From assembly GCA_903895595.1 (NCBI GenBank), contig CAITUP010000131.1:1-35735 (forward strand): a DNA stretch of 35,735 nucleotides, read 5' to 3'. Of this stretch, positions 33,251-35,735 are shown piece by piece. The position numbers and the translations under genes were made by a program. The stretch comes from an uncultured Acetobacteraceae bacterium. GTDB lineage: Bacteria > Pseudomonadota > Alphaproteobacteria > Acetobacterales > Acetobacteraceae. The notes below the pieces were generated by a model. The model did not search any database, was not told where the DNA came from, and saw only the letters and a list, made by a program, of their open reading frames with translations. The stretch's first letter is position 1, and each line of letters starts with the position of its first letter.

Positions 33251-34092
33251 TGCTTCAACTCCGGATCGGGTTCGCCGAGGTAGGCGCGAATGACTTCCGG
33301 TTCGGCACGCACCTCGTCCGGGGTGCCGTCGGCGATTTTCAGGCCGAATTCCAGCGCCGCGACTTTATCCGATACGCGCATCACCAGGTTCATGTGATGC
33401 TCGACCAGCAGGACGGAGCAGCCGAAATGGCTGCGCACCCGTTCGATCATGACCGCGAGGTCGTCCACTTCGCTGTGGTTCAAGCCGGCGGCGGGTTCGT
33501 CCAGCAGCAACAACTTCGGGTCGCCGATCAGGGCGCGGGCCAGCTCGACCCGCTTCTGCGTGCCGAACGGCAGCGCGCCTGCCGGAGTTTCCGCCACACC
33601 GCGCAGATCGAGCAAATCGAGCAGATCGTCCAGCCGCTTCTGCGCCGCTGCGTCTTCCCGCCGCACCGAAGGCAGGCGCAGCGCGTTGGCGATAAAGCCG
33701 GATTTCGCGAGATGGTGCGCACCCACCAAAATATTGTCGCGCACCGACAGCGGCCGGAACAGCGCGACATTCTGGAACGTCCGCCCCAGGCCGATATTGG
33801 CCATCTCATGCCGGGGAACATTGGCGAGGGATTTACCCTCGAACAGGATGTCGCCCTCCATGAACCGATAAATGCCGCTGATGCAGTTGAACAGCGTCGT
33901 CTTGCCGGAGCCGTTGGGTCCGATCAGGCCACGGATCTGCCCGCGCGCAACGTCGAACGACACGCCGCCGAGCGCGACAACGCCACCGAAGCGCATTTTG
34001 ACGCCGGTGATACGGAGGAGGGGCTGGTCGTCTACGGGCGGCATCGGAAGCCGGTCCCGGTCCGGTCGCTGGTCTCGCGGCGTTTCATCCAT
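33247..34092 (-). CDS. livG: Branched-chain amino acid-type ABC ATPase LivG (cluster 2)
   Basis: A 281-residue ATPase, first gene of the cluster-2 operon. Walker A is GPNGSGKTT; the family-type signature LPFGTQKRVELARAL and Walker B LLLLDEPAAGLNHSEV are typical of LivG. The first ~25 residues are poorly conserved, so ATG 34044 (MPPVDDQPLLRITG) is an alternative start to 34092. No binding-protein gene is found upstream; the region is repeat-rich and then runs into the IS. Confidence 0.92.
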   Translation of the reverse strand: MDETPRDQRPDRDRLPMPPVDDQPLLRITGVKMRFGGVVALGGVSFDVARGQIRGLIGPNGSGKTTLFNCISGIYRFMEGDILFEGKSLANVPRHEMANIGLGRTFQNVALFRPLSVRDNILVGAHHLAKSGFIANALRLPSVRREDAAAQKRLDDLLDLLDLRGVAETPAGALPFGTQKRVELARALIGDPKLLLLDEPAAGLNHSEVDDLAVMIERVRSHFGCSVLLVEHHMNLVMRVSDKVAALEFGLKIADGTPDEVRAEPEVIRAYLGEPDPELKH

Positions 34093-34252
34093 CCCCTCAT
34101 GCGTCGTGCTGTGGCCCGGTTCGGGCTTCGTCCCTGGTGCGGCGGAAACTGGCGAAGGCGGCTGGGGGAGTCAATTCGTTTATCGCGGTCGTTGCGGCCC
34201 CCAGGTGATCGCATATAGCTCCGGGACGAGAGCCATTGGGTTTTTCCGTCAT

Positions 34253-34344
34253 GGTCGGGCTTGACCCGACCACCTCCTGCGATCGGAGGGTCTTTGAAAT
34301 CACGTGCGATCCCGTCGTCACCCAATTGGCAAGAGGTGGTCGGG
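34253..34344. repeat. REP-like nested hairpins, copy B region
   Basis: GGTCGGG-CTTGA-CCCGACC (34253-34271) is a perfect hairpin, preceded by TTTTCCGTCATGGTC at 34242-34256, which is shared with 26891-26905. CCCGACCACCTC (34265-34276) also pairs exactly with GAGGTGGTCGGG (34333-34344), so alternative folds are possible. CCTCC...GGAGG lies within. It sits between the liv operon start and the IS. Confidence 0.65.
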
Positions 34345-34364
34345 GGTATGAACCGGGATGATGG

Positions 34365-35735
34365 TTGACAGTCTCCAATTTACCGCAGGGAGGACCCGCG
34401 GATGGTTTGGAACGTCACGAGTGTCACGGATGAGCGTTTTCGGTTTGTCATCGCTGCCGAGGGCGGCACGGTATCGATGACCGCGCTGTGCGCCGAGTAC
34501 GGGATCAGCCGGGAGACCGGCTACAAATGGGTGGCTCGCTACCGGGCCGGAGGGTTGGCGGCGCTCGCGGACGGTTCGCACGTTCGCCACGCGCTGCCTC
34601 CCGGTATACCGGACGAGATCGCGACGCTGATTCTGACCATGCGCGGCCGCCGCCCGTTCTGGGGGCCGAAGAAGCTGCGCGAAGTCCTGACACGCGAGCA
34701 TCCGGACCTTGTCTGGCCGGCACTCTCGACGATGGGCGATCTGCTCAAGCGCGAGGGGTTGGTCAAGACCCGCCATGTTCGGGCGCGCGGGGTCGAGCAG
34801 GTGCGCGCGCACGCGGTGCCGGACGGCCCCAACGATATCTGGGCCATCGACTTCAAGGGATGGTTTCGTACCCAGGACGGAATCAAATGCGATCCGTTGA
34901 CAGTCACCGATCTCGCGAGCCGGTATCTCCTGATGTGCGATATCGTCTCGCCGGATCTGGACGGTGTTTGGCCGGCGACGCAACGTCTGTTCAAGGAGCG
35001 CGGGCAGCCGCGTGTCTTGCGCATGGACAACGGTTCGCCGTTCGGATCGAAGGGCGCGGCGGGACTGACGAAGCTGTCGGTTCTTTGGCTCAAGCTTGGG
35101 ATCGCGCTGGAGCCGATCACGCCGGGCTGCCCAGGAGAGAACGGTCGGCACGAGCGAATGCACCGGACACTGAAGGCGGAGACTTCGACACCTCCGGCGG
35201 GAACGGCGGCGCTCCAGCAGCGGCGGTTCGACCGCTTCCGGCTGGATTTCAACGAGGTCCGCCCGCATGAGGCGCTCGGGCAGGCAACACCGGCTTCGGT
35301 CTATCGGACGAACACGCGGCTTTACGCCGGGCACTTGGACGATCCCTGGTACGATGCCGATCACAGCGTCCATCGTGTCCTGGCACGCGGCTACATGCTG
35401 TGGGCTGATGAGCCTCTCTATATCTCCGAGGCTTTGGCAGGCGAACTGGTCGGGGTGGCGCCGCTTCCCTCGGGCAACCGCATCGTGCGGTTCGCGACGA
35501 CCGATCTGGGAGTGATCGTGCGGCAGACGGGCAAGTTTATCCGTTTTGCCGCCGCCCGGCCGGGCCGCACGAAGGCGGTGTCGGCATGGGATGGCAGCGA
35601 CGCCGAGACTGAGCCACAGATGACGTGAGGGGCGCTCGCACCGCGACTGGCACCAGTGTGCCGGGATTTCCGGGGGAGGGGAAGGTCCGGTGCTCGCCAT
35701 CCTCCCCATGCTCGCGCGCAAGGGCGCGCTGTGCG
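34365..35735 (+). mobile_element. IS481-like insertion sequence, right end not seen
   Basis: This holds the intact DDE transposase gene and its upstream GGTTGACAGTCTCC stretch, which resembles an IS481-type terminal sequence. No matching inverted repeat or target duplication was found on the right within the window, so both boundaries are approximate. Confidence 0.5.
34402..35628 (+). CDS. IS481-like transposase (DDE)
   Basis: A 408-residue transposase. The N-terminal helix-turn-helix is TALCAEYGISRETGYKWVAR. The integrase core has DIWAIDFKGWF (first Asp), RVLRMDNGSPFG (second Asp) and NGRHERMHRTLK (Glu), the DDE triad. GGGAGG lies upstream of the ATG. The frame appears intact. The left end is probably near 34365, where TTGACAGTCTCC lies; no right terminal repeat was found before the window stops, so the element may continue past it. 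Confidence 0.88.
   Translation: MVWNVTSVTDERFRFVIAAEGGTVSMTALCAEYGISRETGYKWVARYRAGGLAALADGSHVRHALPPGIPDEIATLILTMRGRRPFWGPKKLREVLTREHPDLVWPALSTMGDLLKREGLVKTRHVRARGVEQVRAHAVPDGPNDIWAIDFKGWFRTQDGIKCDPLTVTDLASRYLLMCDIVSPDLDGVWPATQRLFKERGQPRVLRMDNGSPFGSKGAAGLTKLSVLWLKLGIALEPITPGCPGENGRHERMHRTLKAETSTPPAGTAALQQRRFDRFRLDFNEVRPHEALGQATPASVYRTNTRLYAGHLDDPWYDADHSVHRVLARGYMLWADEPLYISEALAGELVGVAPLPSGNRIVRFATTDLGVIVRQTGKFIRFAAARPGRTKAVSAWDGSDAETEPQMT

Noticed and set aside
34318..35721. 467-codon minus-strand frame across the transposase
   Set aside because: It is a shadow of the DDE transposase, whose plus-strand frame has all catalytic motifs.
1..35735. CRISPR arrays, tRNA or rRNA genes
   Set aside because: No regularly spaced direct repeats, cloverleaf-like sequences or rRNA-like segments were recognised by eye.

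Overview
The window is GC-rich, gene-dense chromosomal DNA with ATGA/TGATG gene overlaps and frequent GTG/TTG starts. The gene order tlpA-like <> argH > lptM and pepA > holC, the proteobacterial Liv-type ABC operons and the overall protein style suggest an alphaproteobacterium, probably Rhodospirillales/Acetobacterales-like. That placement is an inference from gene content, not a database match.

Layout. 0-3.2 kb: a palindrome and a MITE-like repeat, a TlpA-type thioredoxin (minus), divergent argH, a 42-residue LptM-like lipoprotein overlapping argH, then a HepT/MntA (HEPN/MNT) toxin-antitoxin pair on the minus strand where lysA often follows argH. 3.3-8.0 kb: an unknown membrane protein facing a four-gene branched-chain-amino-acid-type ABC operon (livH-M-G-F, minus) with no binding protein. 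8.0-10.2 kb: a 440-base gap, a coiled-coil protein with an AT-hook, a strong bidirectional terminator, a glutathione transferase and a second MITE-like copy. 10.2-15.4 kb: holC and pepA (minus), a Sua5/TsaC-type tRNA-modification gene, a DUF302 protein, a leucine-rich-repeat protein, a second glutathione transferase and a 100-base palindrome. 15.4-18.2 kb: a MetX-like hydrolase, Cu/Zn superoxide dismutase and an F420/flavin luciferase-like oxidoreductase.

18.2-22.7 kb is the accessory core. It holds a VapBC module, a tightly overlapping acyl-carrier-protein/MBOAT acyltransferase/SGNH-protein cassette that resembles DltC-DltB-DltD without DltA, and a VbhA-type antitoxin with a frameshifted Fic toxin. 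22.7-26.7 kb: a radical SAM protein, a CaiB/BaiF CoA-transferase, a small lipoprotein and a cytochrome b561 fused to a periplasmic single-CXXCH domain. 27.0-34.1 kb (minus): a HyuA-like hydantoinase/oxoprolinase subunit with an upstream dimeric alpha/beta-barrel protein, then a second liv operon (livG-F-H-M) running directly into a GNAT-like protein and a small partner. The window ends with an IS481-like transposase gene (plus).

The functional themes are solute uptake (two permease/ATPase sets without local binding proteins), detoxification and redox (two GSTs, SodC, TlpA-like, b561-c fusion), an envelope acylation cassette, and several toxin-antitoxin modules. The most notable items are the ACP-MBOAT-SGNH cassette, the broken Fic/intact antitoxin pair, the b561-c fusion, the liv-coupled GNAT/small-protein pair, and the MITE-like element whose end supplies the tlpA-like stop codon.
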